A stretch of DNA of 14,682 bases from an uncultured Nitrospina sp. (GCA_950072225.1 CATMOP010000009.1:1-14682); one strand, 5' to 3'. Counted from the stretch's first letter, positions 1-8,568 are shown. Notes: a model not told the origin generated them from the sequence alone. Program-made: numbers and translations.

Positions 1-1538
1 ATATTCTCTAAAATTTCTTCTTCGGTCTCAGAGTCCAGGTGAGAGAACGCGTCATCAAGAATCAGAATTTCGGGTTTCTTGATCAAGGCGCGGGCCAGGG
101 CGACCCTTTGCTTCTGCCCTCCTGACAAGGAAACTCCGCGCTCTCCGATCAACGTATCCAGCCTGTCCGGGAACCGTTCCACATCTTTGCTCAATCCGGC
201 AATCCGTACAATTTCCTCCAGTTCACGATCTGTGGCAGACACCCTTCCAAGCACGATATTGTCACGAATGGATGTGGAGAATAAAAAGGGTTCCTGGCTC
301 ACATAACCGATGGAGTCCCGCAAGCGATGAATTTCTTTTATAGGGCGGCCTCCTATCAATAAAGCCCCCGCAGTCGGATCATAAAAGCGTAAAAGCATTT
401 GAGCCAGAGTGGTTTTGCCCGAACCAATCACCCCTACCACCCCCAGAGTCTGGCCCTGAGAAATTTTAATATCGACCCCCTTCAAGCTCAGTGTATCCTC
501 ACCTGGGTAGGTAAACTTAAGCCCTTGAAACTCTATATCACCCAACTCCACCAAGGTATCGGCTCCTTCTGGAGCCGGTTTTATATCAGGTTGGGAAGAA
601 AAGATATCCTGGATACGACCCATGGCCGCCATTCCTTTCTGGGTAAGGTTAAAAACATATCCGATTCCCATCATGGGCCATGAAAGAAGCATCAAATAAC
701 CATTAAACGCGACAAAAGATCCCAACGTTATGGAACCGGCAATCACTGCTTTTCCCCCCATCCACAGTGAAATCATTGCCGCCACTCCCATAATAAACAC
801 CATGGTGGGAGTAAAAATTCCGAACATTCGGGTTACAGCCAGGTTTTTATTTATGTACTCGTTGTTGAGTTGCGCAAATTTTATTTTTTCATTTTCTTCC
901 TGAACAAATGAGTGGAGAACCCGGATTCCGGCAAGGTTCTCCTGTACTTGTCCTGTTATTAGGGCCAAATGCTCCTGCACCGCTTTATGGCGCTTCCCGA
1001 TTTCCTTAACAAAATAAAAAAACAAAAATGAAATAATGGGCAGTGGCAAAAAAACCTTGAGGGTCAAATCAAAGTTGATCCAGCTCATCATGCCCACGGC
1101 AGCGAAAATAACAAAAACCGCGTCAATGAGAATCAGTACTCCCAGTCCGAGAAATTCCCTCACTGCCCTTAAATCATTCGTGGCACGCGACATGAGGTCC
1201 CCTGTCTTTTGTTTCAGGTACCATGTCCGGTCTAGAGTTAAAAGGTGCTTGAATAGCCGGTTCAAGATATCAAATTCAATTTTCCGGGAAGCGCCGAACA
1301 TATACACCCTCCACCCATAACGGCCCGCGACAAGAAACAAAGAGACTCCAAAAAGAAGGAATACATATTTTAAAAGAAGCTCTGAAGAAGGTTTTTCAGG
1401 CAAGACATCAATAAACTCCTTTATCAACCAGGGCACAACCAACGTCATGGAATCCGTGATGATTAAAGCCGCAATACCTATTGCCATTTCCTTGCGGTAT
1501 TTGGAGATATAAGGCCAGAATGATTTTAAGTTTTCCAA
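1..1538 (-). CDS. ABC exporter half-transporter, MdlA/YheI-like, cut by the left edge (3' partial)
   Basis: Inner-membrane exporter subunit with a fused membrane domain and ATPase domain; the first 512 residues are visible and roughly 65-70 are missing. The reading frame is unbroken from TTG at 1538 to base 1. The membrane domain (about residues 15-320) has several hydrophobic helices and a GDLMSRATNDL segment typical of the MdlA/YheI group. In the ATPase domain I see Walker A GVIGSGKT (369-376, Lys375), a Q-loop (SQEPF), the signature LSGGQ (471-475) and Walker B ILILDD (ending at Asp496). The residue after the Walker B Asp is Asp, not the catalytic Glu, as in the degenerate half of heterodimeric exporters; the partner may be the next gene off the left edge. 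TTG is chosen because AAAAGGA lies 6 nt upstream and the N-terminus (MENLKSFWPYISKYR) looks family-like. An in-frame GTG at 1562 is the alternative. Substrate (lipid, drug or other) cannot be told. Confidence 0.93.
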   Translation of the reverse strand, partial: MENLKSFWPYISKYRKEMAIGIAALIITDSMTLVVPWLIKEFIDVLPEKPSSELLLKYVFLLFGVSLFLVAGRYGWRVYMFGASRKIEFDILNRLFKHLLTLDRTWYLKQKTGDLMSRATNDLRAVREFLGLGVLILIDAVFVIFAAVGMMSWINFDLTLKVFLPLPIISFLFFYFVKEIGKRHKAVQEHLALITGQVQENLAGIRVLHSFVQEENEKIKFAQLNNEYINKNLAVTRMFGIFTPTMVFIMGVAAMISLWMGGKAVIAGSITLGSFVAFNGYLMLLSWPMMGIGYVFNLTQKGMAAMGRIQDIFSSQPDIKPAPEGADTLVELGDIEFQGLKFTYPGEDTLSLKGVDIKISQGQTLGVVGVIGSGKTTLAQMLLRFYDPTAGALLIGGRPIKEIHRLRDSIGYVSQEPFLFSTSIRDNIVLGRVSATDRELEEIVRIAGLSKDVERFPDRLDTLIGERGVSLSGGQKQRVALARALIKKPEILILDDAFSHLDSETEEEILEN

Positions 1539-1727
1539 CGTGGATCCTTTTCTTCTTTCCACCTACCCTGATTATTTTCCTAGTCCTTTGATGCCTTTTT
1601 AGCTAGAATGGGTGCGGGTTTGGGTGAAATCAAAATTGTTCAACAAATCAAATCAGGCGCTACATCCAGTTTAGTCCTTTAAACCGTCGATACCCTCAAC
1701 GATCAAAAAGAAAGACCACACAATCCT
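1539..1727. other. divergent intergenic region between the ABC exporter and manC
   Basis: This gap must hold promoters for both divergent genes, but I find no convincing -35/-10 pair in either direction. An 11-bp palindrome TTGTTCAACAA at 1636-1646 is the only clear symmetric element. The manC ribosome-binding site is weak (AAAGA about 9 nt before ATG 1728). Confidence 0.3.
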
Positions 1728-3158
1728 ATGTACGGAGTTATATTGGCCGGAGGAAGTGGCACCCGGTTTTGGCCTATAAGCCGCGAACAAAATCCAAAAC
1801 AATTGCAGATAATTGTGGGTCCCGGGACCATGGTCCAAAACACGGTTCAGCGCCTGCTGCCCTTGATTCCCATTGAAAAATTATACCTGGCCACCAATCA
1901 TCAGCAGGCGATCGAAACCCTGCACCAGTTGGATTCTTACGGTTTTTTTTCCGATCATCTCATAGCAGAACCCAGTAGCCGAAATACCGCATTGGCAATC
2001 GGTCTTATGGCGCAATTGATGATCGACAAATATCCCGATGCGGTCATGGGCATTTTTCCCGCTGACCATGTTGTAACGAACTCCGAGGCCTTTATCAAGA
2101 CCCTTCAAAAAGCAGAAACTCTTGCCCAAAAGGGTTATCTGGTTACCCTCGGCATCCCTCCCACCCGACCCGAAACCGGATTTGGTTACATAAAACAGGG
2201 AACTGAGACGGAAGGTTTTGAAGGGGCTTACCAGGTAGAACGGTTTGTGGAAAAACCCGATCCTCTTACAGCCAAACAATATTTGGAACACGGCAATTAC
2301 TTTTGGAATTGCGGAGTTTTCGTCTGGAAAGCTTCCACCATTCTTGAAGAACTACGGCAGTATGCGGGAAATATTTATTCCCAGCTTGAAACCATCGCGG
2401 GTTGTCTCCAAAAATCAAAAGGAAAACCCGGCTACCTGGAACTGGATGAAAAAGGCCGTGGCCTTTTTTCTTCCCTGCCCAGTCTTTCCATCGACTATGC
2501 GGTCATGGAAAATTCATCCCAAGTAGTCCTCATACCTGCCCAGTTCGGCTGGAACGATGTCGGTGCCTGGAGCGCTTTGGACGATGTATCCGAAAAAGAC
2601 TCTGAGGGTAATATCATCAGTGGAAATGTTCTGGCGCAAGATTGCAAGAACTCCATAATCCAGGGGCAGAATCGGCTCATCGCTGTATTAGGATTAAAAG
2701 ACACGATAGTGGTAGACAGTCCGGATGCCCTTCTGGTCTGCACCAAGGAACGTTCCGAGGATGTAAAAAAGCTAGTGGAGGCCCTCAATGAAAACGGTCA
2801 CCCGGAAGGGAAACAACCTTCCACCGTCAAAAAACCCTGGGGATCTTATACTGTATTGGATTCCGGCCCTTCTTATTTGTTAAAGCGTATCGAAGTCTTG
2901 CCCGGTGAGGCACTCAGCCTGCAATCCCATCAGCACCGCAGTGAACATTGGATTGTTGTCTCGGGTTCAGCACAAGTGGTGCGGGAGGAAGAAACCTTCC
3001 AATTAAAAGTAAATGACTCCATCACCATCCCCAAAAACACTAAACACCGGCTGGAAAATCCCAGCTCCGATCCACTTGTAATTATTGAAATCCAATTTGG
3101 CCATCTCCTGGATGAAAACGATATCTCCCGTTTTGAAGACCGCTACGGTCGATGCTGA
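1728..3158 (+). CDS. manC: mannose-1-phosphate guanylyltransferase / mannose-6-phosphate isomerase (ManC/AlgA type, bifunctional)
   Basis: Cytoplasmic enzyme that makes GDP-mannose from mannose-1-P and GTP. Its C-terminal cupin half belongs to the type II phosphomannose isomerase family, which converts fructose-6-P to mannose-6-P. Length 476 aa is the family norm. Visible motifs: nucleotide-binding loop GGSGTRFWP (8-16) with Lys24; FPADH (110-114); FVEKP (173-177); WNCGVFVWK; SIDYAVME; and FGWNDVGAW. In the cupin domain (about 365-470) KPWGSY is followed by QSHQHRSEHW with candidate metal ligands His401, His403, Glu406 and His407, then PKNTKHRL. It stands alone on the plus strand; no other sugar-nucleotide genes are in the window. 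GDP-mannose would feed O-antigen, exopolysaccharide or GDP-fucose/rhamnose synthesis. A hairpin of the repeat family begins on the base after the stop codon. Confidence 0.97.
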   Translation: MYGVILAGGSGTRFWPISREQNPKQLQIIVGPGTMVQNTVQRLLPLIPIEKLYLATNHQQAIETLHQLDSYGFFSDHLIAEPSSRNTALAIGLMAQLMIDKYPDAVMGIFPADHVVTNSEAFIKTLQKAETLAQKGYLVTLGIPPTRPETGFGYIKQGTETEGFEGAYQVERFVEKPDPLTAKQYLEHGNYFWNCGVFVWKASTILEELRQYAGNIYSQLETIAGCLQKSKGKPGYLELDEKGRGLFSSLPSLSIDYAVMENSSQVVLIPAQFGWNDVGAWSALDDVSEKDSEGNIISGNVLAQDCKNSIIQGQNRLIAVLGLKDTIVVDSPDALLVCTKERSEDVKKLVEALNENGHPEGKQPSTVKKPWGSYTVLDSGPSYLLKRIEVLPGEALSLQSHQHRSEHWIVVSGSAQVVREEETFQLKVNDSITIPKNTKHRLENPSSDPLVIIEIQFGHLLDENDISRFEDRYGRC

Positions 3159-3392
3159 CCCACTAGGCGTGGGGCCGACTAGTAAAAGCTTTTGCTGGCG
3201 AGCAAAAAACTCTCTCGGCGCAACCAAGCCCTTGCCCAATTATCTCCCCTATCAAGGGGCCACCAAGCATGGGGTGTGGATGGCCGTGATATTTTTCCTT
3301 AGACTTCATGAGCCTGTGATAGCGCTTCCATAAACTTCATGCCCCGGAGGGGTGTGGCCGGCCATAGCAAAGTTTAGTTCTAAGAGATGCCC
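3159..3392. repeat. GC-rich hairpin repeat patch between convergent genes
   Basis: No credible gene. It holds CCCAC-TAGGC-GTGGG (3159-3173, directly after the manC stop), a TTTTGCT/AGCAAAA hairpin (3190-3207), CCCCT-ATCA-AGGGG (3246-3259) and TTCATGCCCCGGAGGGGT (3336-3353). Close versions of three of these recur at 9579-9840: CCCAC-TCCC-GTGGG, CCCCT-GCCA-AGGGG, and TTCATGCCCCGGAAGGGT (one mismatch in 18). This suggests a dispersed REP-like element in degenerate copies. Confidence 0.6.
3181..3209 (-). terminator. possible terminator hairpin for the leftward cell-wall operon
   Basis: Read on the minus strand, TTTTGCT-CGCC-AGCAAAA (7-bp stem) is followed by GCTTTTACT, a modest U-rich tail. It lies about 190 nt past the stop of the SPOR gene. 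It could equally be just one hairpin of the repeat patch. Confidence 0.3.
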
Positions 3393-4919
3393 TCAATTTT
3401 TTGGCAGTGAAATTAAAAAATAGTTCTTTATGGAGTTAGAGTCGACCAACCGGTTTGCGTAGGCGCTGGCCTGATTTTTGGAAGAAAATTGTCCTGCTCG
3501 AATTTTGTACCACTGCCCTCCGGGTCTTCGGATGGCCTTCACAACATAGAGTCCTTCCACCCCTCTCTTTTTAAGATTTCGTATCAACTTATCCGCTTGT
3601 TTGGCGGAAATGACCGCAGCAATTTGAATGGTGTAGACCCGGTCCTCTTTTTTTGTTTGCGAAGGTTTTGATCCGGGTATCAATGTTAAATAGGGTCTAT
3701 TATTCTTGTTTTTGGAGGTCAGTTCGCTGAAACCCAGGACCAGGATAATAGAAACCGAAACAACCGAAAAACTGACCAATTTTGCTCTTAACGAGAGATG
3801 TCCAAATCGGATGAGTCCTTCAAGAACCTGAAGGAGAATCCATTTAAATCCATTTAATATTTTTCCGGCCAACCAACGGCCCCATCTTCCTAAAACCGTC
3901 ATTCGGCTTGCAACCAAACCCATCTCCACCTTCAGACGTTTCAGGTCTTGAAGGTCTTCCCGGCGGAACAGCTTTACTTTTTTCAATTTGGAACTGATTT
4001 GGTTTTCCTCAGACTGCCTTTTAATTTCCCCCTGTTGATCAGGACTCATGTCCGCAAAAATTTCTCCGCATTTCTGGTGCAAATATGGATCGACTCCGGA
4101 AAGATTTCCTTCGCAAAAGCTGTGGGCAAGATAGTATTTAATTTGTTCTTCCTCTTTAACCGAAAAATTCAACGCGAACAGGTAAAATCTTAAGGCTAAT
4201 TCATCCGTCCTCTTGTGCGACAGGTAGATAGGAAGGGCAAATTGGATAATGTCATCAGAAAACTCGCTCTGGTTTTCCAAAGCACTCAAAAAAAGCGACT
4301 CAACTTTTCCAGACCATTGCCTCGCTTTGAGAAACAGACTGGCCAAGTAATGGGTAAAAGTAGGATCGTGAATTTCTTCCTGCTGAAACATGATGAGAAG
4401 CAGGTCCATTTCTTCCTGTGAAAGTTTCCGACCCTGATTCAGAATAGCAAGGAGAGGCTTACGAAAACGCGAATCCCTGGGGCTCTGCAAAAAAGCCTGC
4501 ACATAAATGTTCAGGGCCTTGGGAGTTTCATCCCCAATGGACAGCAGATAGTCTGCGTATAACAGGACTCCAAGAATCCTGTATTGCTTTCCCGTATCCG
4601 GCAAAAAATAAGAAGCGTAAGTAGAGCTCAAGAGATTATCAAACTGGTTTTTAATATCTTCTGGTTTTGACCAGGGAGAAATATCCTTAAGAAAATGTAG
4701 CGCATTAAAAAACCGTTGATCGCCCACCATGCCGTACGCGATGAACCCAAAAAACAGGCAGACGAGGACAATACCCCATTGGATCGCTACATCATCAAAC
4801 AGGACGTTTGGAAGCGCCACCTCGTGCAGAAAAAATAGAACCGTATAACCCAATCCAAAAATCAGGGCTAACGAGACAGCGATTCGGGCCAGATAAAATT
4901 TAAGGGTCTGATACAGCAT
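3393..4919 (-). CDS. inner-membrane protein with helical-repeat middle and C-terminal SPOR domain
   Basis: 508 aa. Two hydrophobic segments near the N-terminus (about 12-32 and 47-65) are followed by a long soluble alpha-helical region (about 66-375) that reads like degenerate TPR/solenoid repeats. A third membrane helix (about 381-400) follows a basic stretch (LRAK), and then a SPOR domain (about 428-505: VYTIQIAAV, AIRRPGGQWYKIRAGQF). SPOR domains bind glycan strands stripped of stem peptides, usually at division sites. Three helices with the N-terminus inside would leave the repeat region in the cytoplasm and the SPOR domain in the periplasm. The start ATG overlaps the end of the PBP1A gene by 20 bp, so the two are co-transcribed and probably translationally coupled; its own ribosome site is weak. 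The context suggests a partner or scaffold for peptidoglycan synthesis. No enzyme motif is seen. Confidence 0.88.
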   Translation of the reverse strand: MLYQTLKFYLARIAVSLALIFGLGYTVLFFLHEVALPNVLFDDVAIQWGIVLVCLFFGFIAYGMVGDQRFFNALHFLKDISPWSKPEDIKNQFDNLLSSTYASYFLPDTGKQYRILGVLLYADYLLSIGDETPKALNIYVQAFLQSPRDSRFRKPLLAILNQGRKLSQEEMDLLLIMFQQEEIHDPTFTHYLASLFLKARQWSGKVESLFLSALENQSEFSDDIIQFALPIYLSHKRTDELALRFYLFALNFSVKEEEQIKYYLAHSFCEGNLSGVDPYLHQKCGEIFADMSPDQQGEIKRQSEENQISSKLKKVKLFRREDLQDLKRLKVEMGLVASRMTVLGRWGRWLAGKILNGFKWILLQVLEGLIRFGHLSLRAKLVSFSVVSVSIILVLGFSELTSKNKNNRPYLTLIPGSKPSQTKKEDRVYTIQIAAVISAKQADKLIRNLKKRGVEGLYVVKAIRRPGGQWYKIRAGQFSSKNQASAYANRLVDSNSIKNYFLISLPKN

Positions 4920-6984
4920 TTCTTTTTTCAGGGTTTAGTGAATCCTGGGGTCTTTTTACCGGCTCTGGGTCAGGAAGAAGTTCGGTTTCATTCGGTTCCT
5001 GTTCTTCGGGCAAAGCAGGAGGTACGGAAAGGTCCAGATCTTCTTTAACCGCAACCTGTAAAATCTCCAGGGAAAATTCGTTAGCAAGATAACCCGTCTG
5101 CACATCCACGGTGGCAAACTTGATTTTTTCTGGAACGGGAAAGTTCACTGGACTTTTACCCTCCAGCACCTTCTGCATGAAAAATACCCAGATGGGTGCG
5201 GCGGCGCTGGCTCCTGTCAGACCTTTACCGGACTTACTCATCATAGGTTCATTATTATCAAAGCCCACCCAGACTGATGCCGAAATATCTTTTGTAAAAC
5301 CATTGAACCAGGCATCTTTAAAATCATTTGTGGTTCCCGTTTTCCCTCCAGCGGGGTGACGGAAACCCATCCTCCTTACAATCCGGCCGGTCCCTCTATC
5401 TATCACCCCCTGCATCATGTTCAGGAGCGGATAAAGGGAATTGGGTAAAAACTGTTGCACTCCCTGGTAGTAATGTTCATAAAGTCGATTTCCCTGGAAA
5501 TCCTCAATATGCTGGATCAAATAAGGTTCATTATAAATTCCGAGATTGGCAATAACGCTATAGGCCGATGCCATTTCATAAGGGGATAGGCCGGAAGTTC
5601 CCAGCGCAAGGGAAAGGTTTTGGCCTAACGGGCTTTTAATACCAAACTGCCGCGCCGTGCGAATCACTTTTTCCGGCCCGACTTCATTAACCAGTTTTGC
5701 GGAAATAATGTTAATGGATTTCATCAAAGCTTTTTTTAGAACAATATTTCCCGCGAACTCTTCATCGAAGTTCTGGGGACTCCAGGGTTTACTACCTGGA
5801 ATATCGATGGTCAGCGGCTCGTCTTTCACAACGGTAGCGGGTGAATAACTCAACTCTTCCATGGCAGTAAAATATACAAACGGCTTGAAGGAAGAACCGG
5901 GAAGACGGTTGTTCGATACCGCCCGGTTAAATTGGCTGTAGGAGTAGTCTCTTCCACCAAGCATGGCCCGCACAGCGCCGCTTTTATTTTCAATGGCCAC
6001 TAATGCCGCCTGAAGGGGACCCGCACCCGGTTCCCTTACAACCCTGCCCTCCAAAGCCTCCAAATGATTGCGGGCACTTTTAAAAGCCAGCTCCTGATAA
6101 CGCGTATCCAAAGTGGTGAGAATTTTTAATCCTCCAAAATGGACAAATTCTTTGCCATAATCCTTTTCAATTTGCTCCAGGACCTGGTTAACAAAATAAA
6201 GATTAGGATCTGATTCCACCCGGGGATTCACCAGATCAATATTAGACTGAAGAGCAAATTCTCTCTGGTCAACGGAAATAAGATTTTCCGAGACCATTCG
6301 GTTCAATACATACTCCGTCCTTTGCATTGCCCTTTCATAATGTGAGAATGGGTTGGCATTGTTGGGTGAATTGGGGAGGCCCGCAAGCAGAGCCGCTTGA
6401 AACAGAGTCAGATCTCTGGCGCGTTTTCTGAAATATACTTGTGCCGCCTCTTCCACACCATAAGCACCACTACCAAAATATATCTGGTTGCAATAGGCTT
6501 CAAGAATCTGGTCTTTATTGAAAGTCGCCTCAAGCTGGAAGGCAATCAAAAGCTCCTTGATCTTACGCACCCAGTTTCTCTCAAAAGAAAAAAACAAATT
6601 TTTGGAAAGTTGCTGGGTAATCGTGCTTCCCCCTTGGGCAATCCTCTTTTCGCGAAGGTTGGTCCATAGCGCTCGCACCAAGCCCCTATGATCTATTCCG
6701 CTATGGCGGTAAAATCGGGAATCTTCAACAGCTATGATGGCTTTTGTGAAAAAAGGTGAAATATCCTCAAGGGCAATAGGGTGCCTCTCCCCAAGAATCT
6801 TGATGCGCTCACCATCCGAAGAATAGATTTCTGTGGGAAGGCTTAGGTTAATTTGTTGTAGGTTTTTAGGTAATTGGGGCAAATCCTGGTTTAACCAGAA
6901 ATAAAGGCTGGCCACAACCAGAACAACAACAAGAATCAAAGTTACCAGAAGTAGGTTTAGGGTGTGGAGTAAGCGGCCGATCAA
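4900..6984 (-). CDS. mrcA: penicillin-binding protein 1A: bifunctional peptidoglycan glycosyltransferase/transpeptidase
   Basis: Class A PBP, 694 aa, anchored by one N-terminal helix (about 10-30) with the catalytic domains in the periplasm. It polymerises lipid II and cross-links stem peptides. GT51 domain: AVEDSRFYRHSGID with catalytic Glu87, GGSTITQQL (118-126), RKIKELLIAFQLE with second Glu144, and the YFGSGAYGVEEAA motif. Transpeptidase domain: SSFK (nucleophile Ser364, Lys367), SIN (423-425) and KTGTT (548-552). All key residues are present. The last 40 or so residues are rich in Pro and Glu and probably disordered. The start is TTG at 6982-6984, sharing TTGA with the stop codon of the upstream gene, which points to coupled translation. 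The SPOR gene overlaps its 3' end. It is shorter than E. coli PBP1A (850 aa) and has no obvious OB-fold insert. The mrcA symbol is by class; orthology to one named PBP is not proven. Confidence 0.97.
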   Translation of the reverse strand: MIGRLLHTLNLLLVTLILVVVLVVASLYFWLNQDLPQLPKNLQQINLSLPTEIYSSDGERIKILGERHPIALEDISPFFTKAIIAVEDSRFYRHSGIDHRGLVRALWTNLREKRIAQGGSTITQQLSKNLFFSFERNWVRKIKELLIAFQLEATFNKDQILEAYCNQIYFGSGAYGVEEAAQVYFRKRARDLTLFQAALLAGLPNSPNNANPFSHYERAMQRTEYVLNRMVSENLISVDQREFALQSNIDLVNPRVESDPNLYFVNQVLEQIEKDYGKEFVHFGGLKILTTLDTRYQELAFKSARNHLEALEGRVVREPGAGPLQAALVAIENKSGAVRAMLGGRDYSYSQFNRAVSNNRLPGSSFKPFVYFTAMEELSYSPATVVKDEPLTIDIPGSKPWSPQNFDEEFAGNIVLKKALMKSINIISAKLVNEVGPEKVIRTARQFGIKSPLGQNLSLALGTSGLSPYEMASAYSVIANLGIYNEPYLIQHIEDFQGNRLYEHYYQGVQQFLPNSLYPLLNMMQGVIDRGTGRIVRRMGFRHPAGGKTGTTNDFKDAWFNGFTKDISASVWVGFDNNEPMMSKSGKGLTGASAAAPIWVFFMQKVLEGKSPVNFPVPEKIKFATVDVQTGYLANEFSLEILQVAVKEDLDLSVPPALPEEQEPNETELLPDPEPVKRPQDSLNPEKRNAVSDP

Positions 6985-7880
6985 GGGCTCTCTCCCGAGG
7001 AAGGCGAAATTCCATTAGAACTAAAATCAGAAAGATCCGCTTTTTCAATTTGGGACATCATATTATTGGCCAATTCCACAGCTACAGGAATCAAGAGAAT
7101 CCCCGTGTAGTAATCGGTGTCGTATTCAATTCCAAACAGCAAATGTTGGACAAGTTCTCCAGCAGGCAAATCCGAAATACCCACACGGGTGACATGATAA
7201 TTCTTTCCCAAAAACCAGCGCGGTTCTGGAAAAACCGCTTTCTGGGTGGTTGCGTCCAGAGACTTTAAAACAGGAAGAAACTCGGAAATCGGGAAAATCC
7301 GGTTTTCGTGAAAATCAGCCTCTTCAAGAGTTCCCCGTTTAACCGTCCGCGTTGCCTGAACCTCAAACAAGGTATCTACAGATAAAAACAATTCATGCAG
7401 GGGTAAATTTTGGCGGTCGATGAATTGCAATGTGATCCAAGGGCCAAATCGTTTCAGAAAAACCCGGTCCCAGTTTTTTCTTGAGTCCAGATCAACCAGG
7501 TCATAGGAAGAAATGATATGCTCGGACCACTGCCCCGGAAAATCAAAATAAAGCTGGAGGAATTTTTCCCGAGAAACAACAAGGGGGAACCCCGGGGATA
7601 ATCCTTCAAACAAATGTTTGAAGGAAGAAATACCCAAGGTCGTTTCTTCCTGAAGATCCAGAGAAGAACGAATGGATTTTATTTTGGCTTGTGCAACCAA
7701 GGATTGTCTATCCCGCTCCCACATCCTGCCTAATTGAGGCCTTTTGTGGTTTTGCCACTTTAAGTAATAACCGACACTTTTTTCAAACAGGTTGGTATAA
7801 AACTCAAGGAAAAAAAATGCGGAAAGAACAATCAACCCGGCTACACCGTGCCATAACTTTCTGACACCGGCAAATTTCAC
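6981..7880 (-). CDS. unknown single-pass membrane protein of the PBP1A operon
   Basis: 299 aa, not recognised. A membrane helix (about 11-28) is followed by a soluble domain predicted to lie in the periplasm. There is no lipobox and there are no Cys motifs. The C-terminal end is Ser/Gly-rich. The start is GTG at 7880, six bases after the XRE gene's stop, with GGTGAG about 10 nt upstream inside the XRE gene's last codons. Its stop TGA overlaps the PBP1A start codon (TTGA), so expression is tied to PBP1A. Known class A PBPs depend on outer-membrane or inner-membrane activators (LpoA/LpoB, CpoB and others). A bitopic protein translated with PBP1A could be a lineage-specific partner, but this is inferred from position only. 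Confidence 0.85.
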   Translation of the reverse strand: MKFAGVRKLWHGVAGLIVLSAFFFLEFYTNLFEKSVGYYLKWQNHKRPQLGRMWERDRQSLVAQAKIKSIRSSLDLQEETTLGISSFKHLFEGLSPGFPLVVSREKFLQLYFDFPGQWSEHIISSYDLVDLDSRKNWDRVFLKRFGPWITLQFIDRQNLPLHELFLSVDTLFEVQATRTVKRGTLEEADFHENRIFPISEFLPVLKSLDATTQKAVFPEPRWFLGKNYHVTRVGISDLPAGELVQHLLFGIEYDTDYYTGILLIPVAVELANNMMSQIEKADLSDFSSNGISPSSGESP

Positions 7881-7886
7881 TAAATA

Positions 7887-8531
7887 TTATCTCACCGTGA
7901 TTTTATTAATACTCCGGGTGAGCATTTTAAGCTTGTCTATCTTTTCTTGCAAAGTTTTTTTATCAAGCTTTTTCCTGCCAGGTTTCCGTTTCACTTTTGG
8001 TTGGCGTACAAAGATTGGGGTCGTTTTTTCAGAGCTACCCCCCTTTTTTTTCCTGCCACGTTGGCCTTGCTCCACTTTATAAGATAATTTGTACGAAGCT
8101 TTACCCAATTCCGCGATTTGCCCCAGGTTGGACAGGCAGTCTTTTTGAAAACGGGGGGACATTTTTCTAAAAAGCGTTAAAATCCTTCTTTCAATATCAT
8201 CTAAAGTGATGAATTCCTGCCGGGAGGGGTTATCGAAAATCACCAATCCTTCCTTGAAGTTAACCACACTCACCTCAGTGGAGGATAAATCTTTGTTGAT
8301 TCTCTGTAGAGGAACAATATCATTCTTATCTATTTCTGAAGTCAATAATTGTTCCAGCGATATATTTCCCAGCCGGGCAATCTTGACCAGTACTGCGACA
8401 GGAGCATCCCTCTCGCCCGCTTCATAACGGACAAGTGTACGGAAACCTACCTCAAGAATTCCCGACATAACGGATTGAGTACAACCCAGTTCCTTTCGAA
8501 TCATTTTCAGATTCTTTGCCAGAATTGACAT
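7887..8531 (-). CDS. XRE-family helix-turn-helix regulator with basic AT-hook-like tail
   Basis: 214 aa. Residues about 5-62 form a Cro/C1-type HTH (MIRKELGCTQSVMSGIL ... TLVRYEAGERDAP ... LVKIARLGNISLEQLL). A middle domain (about 70-150) is not recognised. The tail is strongly basic, with RGRKKK (158-163) and KRKPGRKK (181-188), followed by a charged helix. These two clusters resemble AT-hook cores (GRK/GRP) and would add DNA-backbone or minor-groove contacts. The ATG is supported by AGAGG six nt upstream. It is first in the leftward operon with the unknown membrane protein, PBP1A and the SPOR protein. Palindromes at its promoter suggest autoregulation. Whether it represses or activates cannot be read from the sequence. 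Confidence 0.88.
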   Translation of the reverse strand: MSILAKNLKMIRKELGCTQSVMSGILEVGFRTLVRYEAGERDAPVAVLVKIARLGNISLEQLLTSEIDKNDIVPLQRINKDLSSTEVSVVNFKEGLVIFDNPSRQEFITLDDIERRILTLFRKMSPRFQKDCLSNLGQIAELGKASYKLSYKVEQGQRGRKKKGGSSEKTTPIFVRQPKVKRKPGRKKLDKKTLQEKIDKLKMLTRSINKITVR

Positions 8532-8550
8532 CCCAATCCTCTAATCAATA

Positions 8551-8568
8551 GAATTTACATTTAAATTC
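8551..8568. promoter_or_regulatory. candidate operator at the XRE operon start site
   Basis: Inverted repeat GAATTT-N6-AAATTC lies between the -10 box (8569-8574) and the XRE start codon, over the expected transcription start. This is a classic place for a repressor site, and XRE regulators commonly bind such palindromes in their own promoters. Being AT-rich, it could arise by chance. Confidence 0.4.

Noticed and set aside
1881..2291. 136-codon minus-strand frame opposite manC
   Set aside because: Antisense shadow of manC.
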